In this document: in pieces, positions 20,755-28,945 of the stretch | Numbering within the stretch: position 1 is the first letter of the stretch | Layout: every line of letters begins with the position of its first letter | Translations under genes and position numbers: made by a program | Notes under the pieces: model-generated | The model's input: the letters and a program-made list of their open reading frames with translations, nothing else | Databases searched by the model: none | Told to the model about the DNA's origin: nothing | Assembly (NCBI RefSeq): GCF_001693385.1 | Contig: NZ_CP016428.1 | Coordinates: forward strand, 3,968,001-4,032,000 | Direction of reading: 5' to 3' | Length of the DNA stretch: 64,000 nucleotides | Origin: Bradyrhizobium icense | GTDB taxonomy: Bacteria; Pseudomonadota; Alphaproteobacteria; Rhizobiales; Xanthobacteraceae

Positions 20755-20834
20755 ACACTGGCCGTCAGCAACGTCTTTTGGCTATGATCCAGTGAAAGAA
20801 AAAAGCCGGCTCCAAATTCCTGAAACGGGAGTGA
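20755..20834 (+). repeat. Imperfect direct repeat, right copy (decayed gene tail 2)
   Basis: This is the second copy of the tail seen at 19993-20087. With two single-base shifts it would encode VFGYDPVKEK...GSKFLKRE and a TGA, matching VFCEYDPTKIK...GSNFLGRETV of copy 1. It ends in a hairpin-like inverted repeat (CGGGAGT 20826-20832, ACTCCCG 20841-20847) shortly before mtnK. Confidence 0.6.
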
Positions 20835-20870
20835 ACCGCGACTCCCGCGCCGGCACGGGGGGAGACCACG

Positions 20871-22178
20871 ATGAGTTCACAGCGTCGACCATTGGCTGAT
20901 CCGCGGCAGGACGAATATCGAATTCTTCATGAAGCCGACCTGCGGGACTACCTCGCAGGACTTCCCGAAGTCGCGGCCCGTCTTGGCGGCGCCCCGGCCT
21001 CGTGGTCCGTCGGCGAGGTCGGCGACGGCAACCTCAACCTCGTGTTCATCGTCAAGGGGACGGCGGCCGGCGTCGCGGTCAAGCAGGCGCTGCCTTACGT
21101 GCGGCTTGTCGGCGAGAGCTGGCCGCTGCCGCTATCGCGCTCGCACTACGAATATCTGGCGTTGACGCATCAGGCGCGGCTGGCGCCGGGACTGGTGCCT
21201 GATGTGCTGCACCACAACGAGGCGCTCGCGCTCGTCGTCATGGAGCTGCTCGAGCCGCACATCATCATGCGCAAGGGGCTGGTGGCCGGCACCACCTATC
21301 CGCGCTTCGTCGACGACATTACGACGTTTCTGGCGCGCACACTGTTCCTTTCATCCGATCTCGCAGTTTCCGCCGCCGAAAAGAAAGAGGGGATCGCCGC
21401 GTTCGCCGGCAACCATGCGCTCTGCAAGATCACCGAGGACCTGATCTTCACCGATCCCTACCGCGTGGCCGAGCAGAACCGCTGGACACAGCCCTGGCTG
21501 GATGCGACCGCGGCAGCCTTCCGCGAAGACCTCGACCTTCACGTCGCGGTCTCGCGGCTGAAGCTGAAATTCCTGAACGCGCCGGAAGCCCTGATCCACG
21601 GCGATCTCCACACCGGATCGATCATGGTGACGGAAGGCGAGACCAAGGTGATCGATCCCGAATTCGCATTCTATGGCCCGATGGGTTTCGATATCGGCGC
21701 CGTCATCGCCAATCTGCTGATGGCCTATCTGGCGTCCGCCGGCCATGAGCGTTCGCCGGGCGAGCGCCGCGCCTTCGAGACGTGGGTGCTGGAAACGGTC
21801 GAGAACGTCTGGAGCGACTTCGCCCGCGAGTTCCTGGACCTGTGGCGGACGCAAGCGGAAGGCGATGCCTATCCGCGGACGCTGTTCGAAGGCGATGCCG
21901 GTGCCGCGCGGTTGGAGGCCGAGCGGCAGGCCTATATGGCACGGCTGTTCGAGGATACCGTCGGATTTTCTGCCGCAAAGATCATCCGCCGCATTCTGGG
22001 GCTGGCGCACAATATAGATTTCGAATCGATCGAGGATCCAAAGCGGCGGGTGGTGTGCGAGGCGCGGAGCCTGCGGCTGGCGCGTGCGATGATGGTGGAG
22101 GCGGCCTCGTTTCCAACGATCAGCACCGTGACGAAAGCTGCGCGGGAAGCGCGCAACTGGCAGCCGGACTTCGCCTGA
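20871..22178 (+). CDS. mtnK: S-methyl-5-thioribose kinase
   Basis: Phosphorylates methylthioribose at O1 in the methionine salvage pathway. The 435-aa length and kinase fold fit MtnK: nucleotide-loop region VGEVGDGNLNLVF (about 46-58), catalytic HGDLHTGSIMV (His243, Asp245) and metal-binding DPEFAFYGPMGFDIG (about 262-276). The next enzyme of the pathway, MtnA, is not adjacent here; the neighbours are unrelated. GGGGGAGACCACG just upstream supplies a ribosome binding site. Confidence 0.93.
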   Translation: MSSQRRPLADPRQDEYRILHEADLRDYLAGLPEVAARLGGAPASWSVGEVGDGNLNLVFIVKGTAAGVAVKQALPYVRLVGESWPLPLSRSHYEYLALTHQARLAPGLVPDVLHHNEALALVVMELLEPHIIMRKGLVAGTTYPRFVDDITTFLARTLFLSSDLAVSAAEKKEGIAAFAGNHALCKITEDLIFTDPYRVAEQNRWTQPWLDATAAAFREDLDLHVAVSRLKLKFLNAPEALIHGDLHTGSIMVTEGETKVIDPEFAFYGPMGFDIGAVIANLLMAYLASAGHERSPGERRAFETWVLETVENVWSDFAREFLDLWRTQAEGDAYPRTLFEGDAGAARLEAERQAYMARLFEDTVGFSAAKIIRRILGLAHNIDFESIEDPKRRVVCEARSLRLARAMMVEAASFPTISTVTKAAREARNWQPDFA

Positions 22179-22300
22179 TTGCTTCAGGTCCGTTCACGTT
22201 GCTTGCGGGCGAGACCCTGCCACGGACTCCATTGACGTCGTCGCGCCGGAACACGACATATCCTGTACCGTCGATCCAGAACACTGCTCAGGAGCAAGAT

Positions 22301-23500
22301 ATGAACGCGCCGCCAAAAATCGATCCCGTCGCCGCGCATCCTGACAGCGATGTTTTGCACTGGCTGACAAACGACACGCGCGATGAGCGCTTCATTGACA
22401 ATATTTTCGCTGAGCTGTGTGTCCGGCTCCAGCGGGCGGGCATTCCTGTCAAGCGGGCGTCGCTTCATATCCTGATCCACCATCCGCAATGGCTTGGTGC
22501 ACGGATCATGTGGGTCGATGGGATGCGCGAGGCAGAAATCGCGAGGGTCGACTACGATGTCAGGGAGCGATCCGAATACATCGGTAGCCCCGCCAACGAA
22601 ATCCATGACGGTGCCACTGAGGTGCGCGAGAACCTCGAACGGGACCCGTCACCGGGCCGCAAGCACGCCGTCTATGACGAGATGCGGGAGAAAGGCCTGA
22701 CCGACTATGTGGCGTGGCCGCTTTACCATACGCTCGGCAAGCGGCATATCGTGACCTTTGCAACCGACCGGCCCGGAGGTTTCGACGACGCGCATATCGG
22801 CTGCCTGTTGAAACTGTTGCCGATTCTGGCCCTGGTCAGCGAAATCCGTGTCAAGAACCGGCTGGCGCGAACCTTGCTCGAAACCTATGTCGGGTCCCAC
22901 GCGGGCGAGCTGATTCTGGCCGGCGCCACCAGGCGCGGAAGCGGGACGACGGTACGCGCCGCGATCATGATCTGCGATCTGCGGGATTTCACCAGGATCT
23001 CCGACAACTGGCCGCGCGATGACGTCATTGATCTCTTGAACGGCTATTTCGACGCGATGTCGGAGCCGATTGCGCGACATGGCGGGGAAATACTGAAGTT
23101 CATTGGTGACGGTCTGCTTGCCATTTTTCCGCTGAGCCACCCGTCGGCCTGTGCAGATCTGCTGCATGCCGTGGCCGAAGCCCGTCAGGCCATGGTTGCT
23201 CTCAACGAAAAGAACAGCGAAGCCGGTCGTGCGCCGCTGAACTACGGCATTGGCGTCCACGTCGGAGACGTTATGTATGGCAATATCGGGTCGCGCAGCC
23301 GGCTCGACTTCACCGTCATCGGTCCTGCGGTCAACATGGCTTCGCGGCTCGAAACCCTCACCAAACAGTTGGGAAGAACTGTGCTGTTGTCCCGCGCATT
23401 CGCCGACTTCGTCGAGAGCGATTTCGATCTCGAGCGCGTCGGCGAATATCCGGTGCGCGGCTTCAGCGAGCCCATCGAGCTGTTTGCGTATCACGGCTAA
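22301..23500 (+). CDS. Class III adenylate/guanylate cyclase with N-terminal sensor-like region
   Basis: A 399-aa soluble protein. Residues about 215-395 form a class III cyclase domain: metal-binding aspartates are at D226 in ICDLRDFTRISD and D270 in KFIGDGLLAIF; RSRLDFTVIGPAVNMASRLE is the transition-state region with the usual Asn and Arg. The N-terminal 200 residues have no membrane helix and resemble a GAF-like regulatory domain only weakly. This architecture is common in rhizobia. The start ATG 22301 has AGGAGCAAG at the right distance. It probably makes cAMP; the lysine before IGDG and the aspartate in DFTVIG favour ATP, but this is inference. Confidence 0.88.
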   Translation: MNAPPKIDPVAAHPDSDVLHWLTNDTRDERFIDNIFAELCVRLQRAGIPVKRASLHILIHHPQWLGARIMWVDGMREAEIARVDYDVRERSEYIGSPANEIHDGATEVRENLERDPSPGRKHAVYDEMREKGLTDYVAWPLYHTLGKRHIVTFATDRPGGFDDAHIGCLLKLLPILALVSEIRVKNRLARTLLETYVGSHAGELILAGATRRGSGTTVRAAIMICDLRDFTRISDNWPRDDVIDLLNGYFDAMSEPIARHGGEILKFIGDGLLAIFPLSHPSACADLLHAVAEARQAMVALNEKNSEAGRAPLNYGIGVHVGDVMYGNIGSRSRLDFTVIGPAVNMASRLETLTKQLGRTVLLSRAFADFVESDFDLERVGEYPVRGFSEPIELFAYHG

Positions 23501-23590
23501 AGGCCGATCTATCGTCAGTCCGCTTAGTCGGCCGTCCGCTTCCGCACTCGTTGCGCATAGCCGGGAGGCGGATGGCAACGCCCGTCGGGC

Positions 23591-23672
23591 GGTCCGCTCG
23601 GAAAAGCGCTGCGCATCGACGTTGATGACGAGCGCCGTCGGCAGGATCATACCGCCGCTCAATCTCTTCGAG
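23591..23672 (-). pseudogene. Decayed duplicate of the 3' end of the ABC permease gene
   Basis: On the minus strand this stretch encodes MILPTALVINVDAQRFSERT, matching the C-terminus LILLAALIINVYAQRLRERT of the intact permease at 24363-25400. At DNA level about 80 of every 100 bases agree over some 80 bp without gaps (compare 24370-24450), including CGCTGCGCAT, GACGTTGATGA and GGCAGGATCA / AGCAGGATCA. The normal stop is lost. It lies between the cyclase gene and the coiled-coil gene. Confidence 0.75.
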
Positions 23673-23722
23673 CTGAATCGCGGACGCCCGCCGTGACGGC
23701 GATCTTCTCGATAGTTCCAGAA

Positions 23723-23804
23723 TTAACCTTCGGCGCGGACATAAAGGTTAAATAGCAAGCTTACCCGAGGGATTTGGTTGCTCGCTTCCACAAGCAAGCT
23801 AACC
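23723..23804. promoter_or_regulatory. Repeats in the promoter region of the coiled-coil gene
   Basis: Upstream of the gene at 23867 there is an inverted pair TTAACC (23723-23728) and GGTTAA (23746-23751), and a direct pair GCAAGCTTACC (23755-23765) and GCAAGCTAACC (23794-23804), 39 bp apart. The region is AT-richer than its surroundings. The TTAA elements recall half-sites of CtrA, but no TTAA-N7-TTAA box is present, so I do not assign a regulator. Confidence 0.4.
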
Positions 23805-23866
23805 GTCTAAGTCACATTTCGAGACATTTTGGTGTCTGTTCACATTTTCATTGAAGGAGCGCTGCC

Positions 23867-24406
23867 ATGGCACGTTCAACAAACCCGCCGATTTTAGACG
23901 CGATCGATCTTGAGCGGGAGATCGAACAAGAGTTTCGCAAACTGCCAATTCACGAATCCCAGCCGACCGATTTCGCGCCGCCCTCCATACGCGCTCCGAA
24001 TCTGGGGATGCCAGACTATGTGGAGCATAGCGACGGGGCCACGGAGATCGGCAAGCTGTCGGCTGAAGCTGTTGTCCGCGAATATGAAGCCGCGGCGAAA
24101 GACATCGAGGCGCTGGGCGTTGAGCTCATCGAGCGGGCCAGGCAGTGCGAGACCATGACGCGCGAAGCGCTGGCAGTGACCGAAGAACTGAAGGAAACCG
24201 CGGCGCGCTACCGCGCGGAGGCCAAACGCGTCTTCCTTCAAATCGAGAACTGCTCGTTGGTGACGGCGGAGGTCCGCAAGATCTGCGAAGAAATGCAGGA
24301 AAAGATCGCAGCTCCGGCCACGATCGAAGCCAAAGCCGGGAGTGAAGCGGAGCACCCCGGTCTTATTCAGCAGTCCGTTCCCGCAAGCGCTGCGCATAGA
24401 CGTTGA
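23867..24406 (+). CDS. Hypothetical coiled-coil protein
   Basis: A 179-aa hydrophilic protein without signal peptide or membrane helix. The middle part (about 60-155) is a heptad-rich helix (EYEAAAKDIEALGVELIERA, EALAVTEELKETAARYRAEA) that should form a coiled coil. I recall similar hypothetical proteins in Bradyrhizobium, but no function. The start has AAGGAGCGC upstream of ATG 23867. Its last 44 bp run antisense into the 3' end of the ABC permease gene, so the final residues (about LIQQSVPASAAHRR) are encoded on the back of permease codons. Confidence 0.75.
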   Translation: MARSTNPPILDAIDLEREIEQEFRKLPIHESQPTDFAPPSIRAPNLGMPDYVEHSDGATEIGKLSAEAVVREYEAAAKDIEALGVELIERARQCETMTREALAVTEELKETAARYRAEAKRVFLQIENCSLVTAEVRKICEEMQEKIAAPATIEAKAGSEAEHPGLIQQSVPASAAHRR

Positions 24407-25400
24407 TGATCAGCGCCGCCAGCAGGATCAGGCCGCGGATTAATATCTTCAGGAAACTGTCGATGTTGACGTGGTCGAGTCCGTTGTTGAGGACGCCGAG
24501 CACGAACAGACCGACGATGGTGTTGCCGATGCCTCCACGGCCGCCGAACAGGCTGGTGCCGCCGACCACGACGGCGGCAATCGAATCCAGCAGGTAGGTG
24601 TCGAACTCGTTCTGCTGCGCGCTGCCGAAATGGGCAACGCCGAGCATGCCGCCGATGCCGGCGCAGACGGCTGATATCACCATGACGCTGCCGAGGATCA
24701 GCTTGACGTTGAGACCGGAGTATTCGGCGGCCTCGCGGTTGCCCCCGACCATGTAGACGTAGCGGCCGAAGCGCGTATAGGTCAGCACCAGATGGCCGCC
24801 GAGCAGCATCAGCGCGGCCACGATCACGATCCAGGGGATGCCCCCGATCGACGTTGATCCGAGCGTCGAGACCAGCGGGGGCACCTTGTAGGCGATCTGG
24901 CCGCGCACCAATAGCGCGGAGATGCCGGCCGCGATCTGCATCATCGCCAGCGTCATGATGAAGGAGGGGATGCCGATTACCGTCAGCCCGAACGCGTTGA
25001 CGAGGCCGAGCAGGGCGCACAGCGCCAGCGCCAGGAGGATCGCGGCCCATCCGGGCATCGGGACGTTGGCAATGTTGACGTAGGATTCCTGCAGCGTGAA
25101 ATAGGCGACCGCAATGCCGGTGACGTTGGCGATGGCTGCGATCGAGAGGTCGATTTCGGCGCACAGGATCACGAAAGTGAGGCCGACGGCGATGATGCCG
25201 GTGACCGATATCTGGGTCAGGATGTTACCGAAATTGTCCAGCGTTGCGAAAGAGGGACTGGCGGCGGCAAAGAAGCCGAACAGGCAGATCAGTGTCAGGA
25301 ACGGGGCGATGTTGCGCATCTGAGAGCGCAGCATCACGGCGAACCGGTGCCGGCGTTTGCGATCCGAAGCGGGGACTGTCACGCTTTCACCTGAAGTCAT
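24363..25400 (-). CDS. Sugar-type ABC transporter permease (RbsC/XylH family)
   Basis: Inner-membrane permease of a CUT2-type importer, 345 aa with about nine to ten transmembrane helices. The family pattern is clear: AVGLTFVILCAEIDLSIAAI near 70-90 and the C-terminal region GGTSLFGGRGGIGNTIVG. It is the last gene of the leftward operon (binding protein, ATPase, permease), starting 10 bp after the ATPase stop. Its 3' end overlaps the convergent coiled-coil gene by 44 bp, and a decayed copy of this end lies at 23591-23672. The transported sugar cannot be named. Confidence 0.92.
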   Translation of the reverse strand: MTSGESVTVPASDRKRRHRFAVMLRSQMRNIAPFLTLICLFGFFAAASPSFATLDNFGNILTQISVTGIIAVGLTFVILCAEIDLSIAAIANVTGIAVAYFTLQESYVNIANVPMPGWAAILLALALCALLGLVNAFGLTVIGIPSFIMTLAMMQIAAGISALLVRGQIAYKVPPLVSTLGSTSIGGIPWIVIVAALMLLGGHLVLTYTRFGRYVYMVGGNREAAEYSGLNVKLILGSVMVISAVCAGIGGMLGVAHFGSAQQNEFDTYLLDSIAAVVVGGTSLFGGRGGIGNTIVGLFVLGVLNNGLDHVNIDSFLKILIRGLILLAALIINVYAQRLRERTAE

Positions 25401-25410
25401 GTCGGTCTCC

Positions 25411-26913
25411 TCACGCCGCTTCGAGCAGGCGGTCCTTGCTGATCCGTTCGTTGGAAAATTCCCGCACCACCGCGCCGCGCTTGAGAACGATGATGCGGTC
25501 GGCGAGCGACAGCACCGTCTCCGGCTCGGTGGAGAGCACGATCACGGCGAGCCCCTTGGCGCGCAAATCCCTGACGATGTGGATGACGTCGTCCTTGGCG
25601 CCGACATCCATGCCGCGGGTCGGCTCGCACAGCACCAGCAGCCGCGGCGGGTAGCTCAGCCACTTCGCCAGCGCCACCTTCTGCTGGTTGCCGCCCGAGA
25701 GCATGCCGAGATCGAGCTCGACGGCTGCGGGGCGGATCCGCAACTGGTCGACCTGCCGCGTGGCGATGGCGCGCTCGCGCGACGGCTTGAGCAGCAGGGA
25801 TGAAATGCGGTCGAGGACGCTGATCGAGATGTTCTTGTAGACCGGCTCCTGGTGGAACAGCATGTCGCGCCGGCTCTCGGGCACGAAGGCTATTCCGGCA
25901 CGGCGTGCGTCAGCCGTGCTGCGGAAGGTCTTCTGGTCGCCGGCGATCGCCAGCGTGCCCTGGTCGGGCTTGAGCTTGCCGAACAGGATCCGCGCCAGTT
26001 CGAGCTGGCCGCAGCCCATGAAGCCATAGATGCCGAGCACCTCGCCGGCGCGGACGTCGAACGAGACTTCGCGCAGGCTGCGGGCGAGCGAGAGCCCGCT
26101 GGCATTCAGCACCACCGCCTTCTCGGCGGGCGGCGGCAGCATGACGTCATGGGTGTAGGTCTCCTCCAGTGCCTCGCGACCCTTGCCGATCATGGCCTCG
26201 ATCAGCGCGGGCTTGCTGGTCTCGGCGGCCCTGGTCTCCGCGACCTTCCGTCCATTGCGGAATACCGTCACGACGTCGGAGACGCGCAGGATGTCCTCAA
26301 TGAAATGCGAGATGAAGACGATGCTGGTGCCTTCGTCGCGCAACCGCTTCAGGGTCGCGAACAGGCGCTCCACCTCGGGCGGCGACAGCGCCGAAGTCGG
26401 CTCGTCCAGGATGATGATGCGGGCCCCCGAAAACAGCACGCGGGCGATCTCGATCAGTTGCTGCAGGCCGATCGGAAGGTCGCCGAGCCGCGACATCGGG
26501 TCGACGTCGATGCCAAACCGCTTCAGTTGCTCGCCGGCCTCGCGCGCCATGCGCCGCCACTGCACGAAGCCGAAGCGGTTGGTCGGCTGGTTGCCGAGAA
26601 ACACGTTTTCGGCGACCGTCAGGTCGGGTGCCACGCTGAGTTCCTGATGGACCATGGCGATGCCCGCCGCGTGTGCGTCGCGCACCGACCGAAAGCGGGT
26701 TTCCTTTCCGTCCAGGATGAAGCGGCCTGAGAAGTCCGCGTGCACGCCGGCGATGATTTTCATCAGCGTGCTTTTGCCTGCGCCGTTCTCGCCGACGAGA
26801 CCGTGAATCTCGCCGGGAGAAAGCGCGAAGCCGACACCACGAAGGGCTTCGACGCCGCCGAAGGCCTTCGTGATCTCTTGCAGTTCGAGGATGGGCTTAA
26901 ATCCCGCGGGCAT
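25411..26913 (-). CDS. Sugar-type ABC transporter ATP-binding protein (RbsA family)
   Basis: A 500-aa protein with two ABC domains in one chain. Domain 1 has Walker A GENGAGKST (41-49) and Walker B IIILDEPTSAL. Domain 2 has a degenerate Walker A (GIYGFMGCGQLELARI), as is normal for the second half of RbsA-type ATPases, but an intact signature LSGGNQQKVALAKWL. It drives the permease at 24363-25400 and starts 7 bp after the end of the binding-protein gene. Confidence 0.94.
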   Translation of the reverse strand: MPAGFKPILELQEITKAFGGVEALRGVGFALSPGEIHGLVGENGAGKSTLMKIIAGVHADFSGRFILDGKETRFRSVRDAHAAGIAMVHQELSVAPDLTVAENVFLGNQPTNRFGFVQWRRMAREAGEQLKRFGIDVDPMSRLGDLPIGLQQLIEIARVLFSGARIIILDEPTSALSPPEVERLFATLKRLRDEGTSIVFISHFIEDILRVSDVVTVFRNGRKVAETRAAETSKPALIEAMIGKGREALEETYTHDVMLPPPAEKAVVLNASGLSLARSLREVSFDVRAGEVLGIYGFMGCGQLELARILFGKLKPDQGTLAIAGDQKTFRSTADARRAGIAFVPESRRDMLFHQEPVYKNISISVLDRISSLLLKPSRERAIATRQVDQLRIRPAAVELDLGMLSGGNQQKVALAKWLSYPPRLLVLCEPTRGMDVGAKDDVIHIVRDLRAKGLAVIVLSTEPETVLSLADRIIVLKRGAVVREFSNERISKDRLLEAA

Positions 26914-26919
26914 GCTGGC

Positions 26920-27939
26920 TCAGATCAGGAAGTGGTCCTGCATCCATTGCATGCCCGCCGCGTTGGCCTTGGTCACGACCGGGCCGTCGGTGATGACGTG
27001 CTTCGGGATACCCTGTCCGCTCTTCTCGCCTGCGGTCACCGCGGCGACGCCGGCGACGATGGCGCCGCCATGGATGCGGCAGGAGGGATTGCGGACGGTC
27101 GCGAACATGCGGCCTTCGCTCACCGCCTGGATCGCCGGTGGCATGGCATCGACGCCGCCGATCAGGATATTGGTGCGGTTGCGCGCCTTCATGATGTTGT
27201 AGGCAGCCAGCGCCATGTCGTCATTGTGGAAGAACGCCGCGTCGATCTGCGGATGTTTGGTGAGATAGGTTTCCCACAGCCGTGCCGTCTTCGAGACATC
27301 CCAATCCGCGGGTTGCGTGTCCAGCACCTCGATGTTCGGGAACTGCTTCACCACCGTGTTGAAGCCCTTGGCTCTGCCCTGTGCGCCGGTATGGCCGAGC
27401 GCGCCCTGCGTCATGATGATCTTGCCCTTGCCGCCTATCGCGTTGCACAGCGCCTGGGTCACGGAAGCGCCCATGAATTCATTGTCGGGCGCCAGGAACG
27501 AATGCACCTTGATCTGGTCGAGCGGCGCGATCAGCGTGTCCATGTCGATCACGGGAATGCCGGCATCGATCATCTTCTGCACGGGCTGGGTCAGCGTGCC
27601 GATGCCAAATGCCTGGATGGCGACAAAGTCCCATTTTTGCGACGCCATGTTGTCGATCGCCGCGCGCTGCTTGACCGCGTCGAGCTGGCCGTCGAACCAG
27701 GTGACCTCGACGTTGAACAGCTTGCCCCACCATTCCGCCGCCTGCTTGCCCTGGGCGCACCAGGTCGCCTGCAGGCCTGCATTGGAGAACGCAGCCTTCA
27801 ACGGTTTTTCCGAGCGTGCCGCTGCCGCCAGCGCTGGATTAATACCCAGTCCCCCGAGCAGGGCGGTGGCTGCGCCAGCCACGCCCGCGGCCTGAAGAAG
27901 GTCGCGCCTGGTCGTTGCCGTTTTGTCAGTTCCGGACAT
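26920..27939 (-). CDS. Tat-exported sugar-type ABC transporter substrate-binding protein
   Basis: Periplasmic binding protein of the ribose/galactose type (339 aa), first gene of the importer operon. The N-terminus is a twin-arginine signal (TTRRDLLQAAGVAG, RR at 11-12, then a hydrophobic stretch and cleavage near ALAAA 36-40), so it is probably exported folded. The mature part has the two-lobed pattern (IQAFGIGTLTQPVQKMIDAG, GKIIMTQGALGHTGAQGRAK, NDDMALAAYNIMKA). GAGGGAGCAAACG upstream of the ATG supplies the ribosome binding site. The ligand is unknown; a sugar or sugar alcohol is expected from the family. Confidence 0.92.
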   Translation of the reverse strand: MSGTDKTATTRRDLLQAAGVAGAATALLGGLGINPALAAAARSEKPLKAAFSNAGLQATWCAQGKQAAEWWGKLFNVEVTWFDGQLDAVKQRAAIDNMASQKWDFVAIQAFGIGTLTQPVQKMIDAGIPVIDMDTLIAPLDQIKVHSFLAPDNEFMGASVTQALCNAIGGKGKIIMTQGALGHTGAQGRAKGFNTVVKQFPNIEVLDTQPADWDVSKTARLWETYLTKHPQIDAAFFHNDDMALAAYNIMKARNRTNILIGGVDAMPPAIQAVSEGRMFATVRNPSCRIHGGAIVAGVAAVTAGEKSGQGIPKHVITDGPVVTKANAAGMQWMQDHFLI

Positions 27940-28090
27940 CGTTTGCTCCCTCGCTTATCGTTTGTTATCGCCGTCGGCGTCGATTGCACGCACCGCGGAT
28001 CGAGGCAGTCTTTCACACCCAGCGCGTTTCCGCCACCGGATGACTTGATCGTCCGTCTCAATGAGCTCCAGGAGGCTTTGGTGCGCCGAT

Positions 28091-28492
28091 TCACTGCGCT
28101 GCAACGAGACTTTCGATCTCGCCGAGCGATTTTTGCCACGCCGCATCGATTTCGTCCGACCAGTCTGCCCCGACCACATCGCGCAGCGTCTGCGCGATGA
28201 TGCCGAAGAACGCGACGAACAATTCGCGCGGCGTGCCGAAACCGTCGTGCGACGAAACTTCCGATGCGATCAGGCGGAAATGGCCGCTGCGCTCGCCGGC
28301 AAAATCGAGAATGGCGTCGACCGCCAAAGCGAGCATCGAACCCTTGACGAGTTCGCTGCCCTCGGTGCGAAACATCGTCCGCGCTTCAGGATGCGACTCG
28401 AACAGGCGGCGATAGACCAGCGGCGTCAGATCTTCGCAGCGCTCGGCGGCCAGTGCAAAACTTCGCTCGATCGGATTTGACGATGCCGTCAT
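28091..28492 (-). CDS. Single-domain globin
   Basis: A 133-aa protein of the globin fold without a reductase domain. Helix A-B region is IERSFALAAERCEDLTPLVY; Phe41 after the CD corner (ARTMFR) and His82 (SEVSSHDGFGTP) fit the conserved CD1 Phe and proximal heme His, by analogy with Vitreoscilla-type globins. It would bind heme and oxygen or NO. It is leftward, 150 bp upstream of the sugar importer operon, and is insulated from the right by a terminator at 28513-28543. Confidence 0.82.
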   Translation of the reverse strand: MTASSNPIERSFALAAERCEDLTPLVYRRLFESHPEARTMFRTEGSELVKGSMLALAVDAILDFAGERSGHFRLIASEVSSHDGFGTPRELFVAFFGIIAQTLRDVVGADWSDEIDAAWQKSLGEIESLVAAQ

Positions 28493-28512
28493 TGTCGCTT
28501 GCGATCATCACG

Positions 28513-28543
28513 AAAAAAAAGAGCAGGGCACCAAGCCCTGCTC
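28513..28543 (-). terminator. Rho-independent terminator on the minus strand
   Basis: A perfect 9-bp stem (GAGCAGGGC 28521-28529 and GCCCTGCTC 28535-28543) with a 5-nt loop is followed, read leftward, by eight consecutive T residues. It stops leftward transcription just before the globin start codon. On the + strand it lacks a T run. No established gene ends at it, so some leftward transcript, perhaps the candidate at 28544-28720, must use it. Confidence 0.8.
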
Positions 28544-28720
28544 AAAAATTGTGTCGACCCTTAATTTCCTCGAAAATTTAGATTTGCTCTTGATTGACGA
28601 GGCGACGCTGCTTGTGCGCGTCAGGGCTCCTCCCGAGACTTGGACCACCAAGCTTTGCCTCTCGGCCAGCCTGAGCTTGAATTGGTAGACCATCTTTTTC
28701 GCCTTGTCACCATTTTCGGC
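28544..28720 (-). ncRNA. Candidate small RNA or small ORF ending at the terminator
   Basis: The strong leftward terminator implies a transcript from this AT-richer stretch. One frame (ATG at 28693, SD-like ACAAGGCG before it, 61 codons) exists but runs into and across the terminator hairpin to a stop at 28508-28510, which is unusual for a real protein. A short non-coding RNA of about 150-200 nt is an equal or better reading. No RNA family is recognised and no promoter is clear. Confidence 0.3.
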
Positions 28721-28945
28721 AACGTTTGTTCAAAATTCCAGCACTCTGCGAAATGATTGGCAATCTGCTACTTTCAGTTGTGGATTTAGCTGCATTACCC
28801 CTGAGGCTTGGTATTATGGTAGGGGGGGCCTCCAAATGCTGCAAAACGCATCTCTTTTCGCCAAGTTTACTCCTTGAAGCCGCAACATAGTTCCAGGAAC
28901 CTGATCTCGACTTCGGACTCCAGGGGTGATTAAGGTCTGAAGCGA
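28721..28945. other. Intergenic region upstream of the copper-type operon
   Basis: This stretch is lower in GC than the neighbours and holds no convincing gene. It should contain the rightward promoter of the operon starting at 28946. I saw no clear -35/-10 pair and no palindrome that would name a metal regulator. Confidence 0.4.

Noticed and set aside
22649..23662. Minus-strand frame of 337 codons opposite the cyclase
   Set aside because: Only its first residues, 23591-23662, have meaning as a remnant of the permease tail; the remainder is a shadow of the cyclase gene.
23723..23770. CtrA binding site upstream of the coiled-coil gene
   Set aside because: TTAA half-sites are present but not in the TTAA-N7-TTAA spacing.
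26740..28200. Plus-strand frame of 486 codons across the binding-protein gene
   Set aside because: It is antisense to the Tat-exported binding protein and the ATPase, with no recognisable domain or ribosome binding site.
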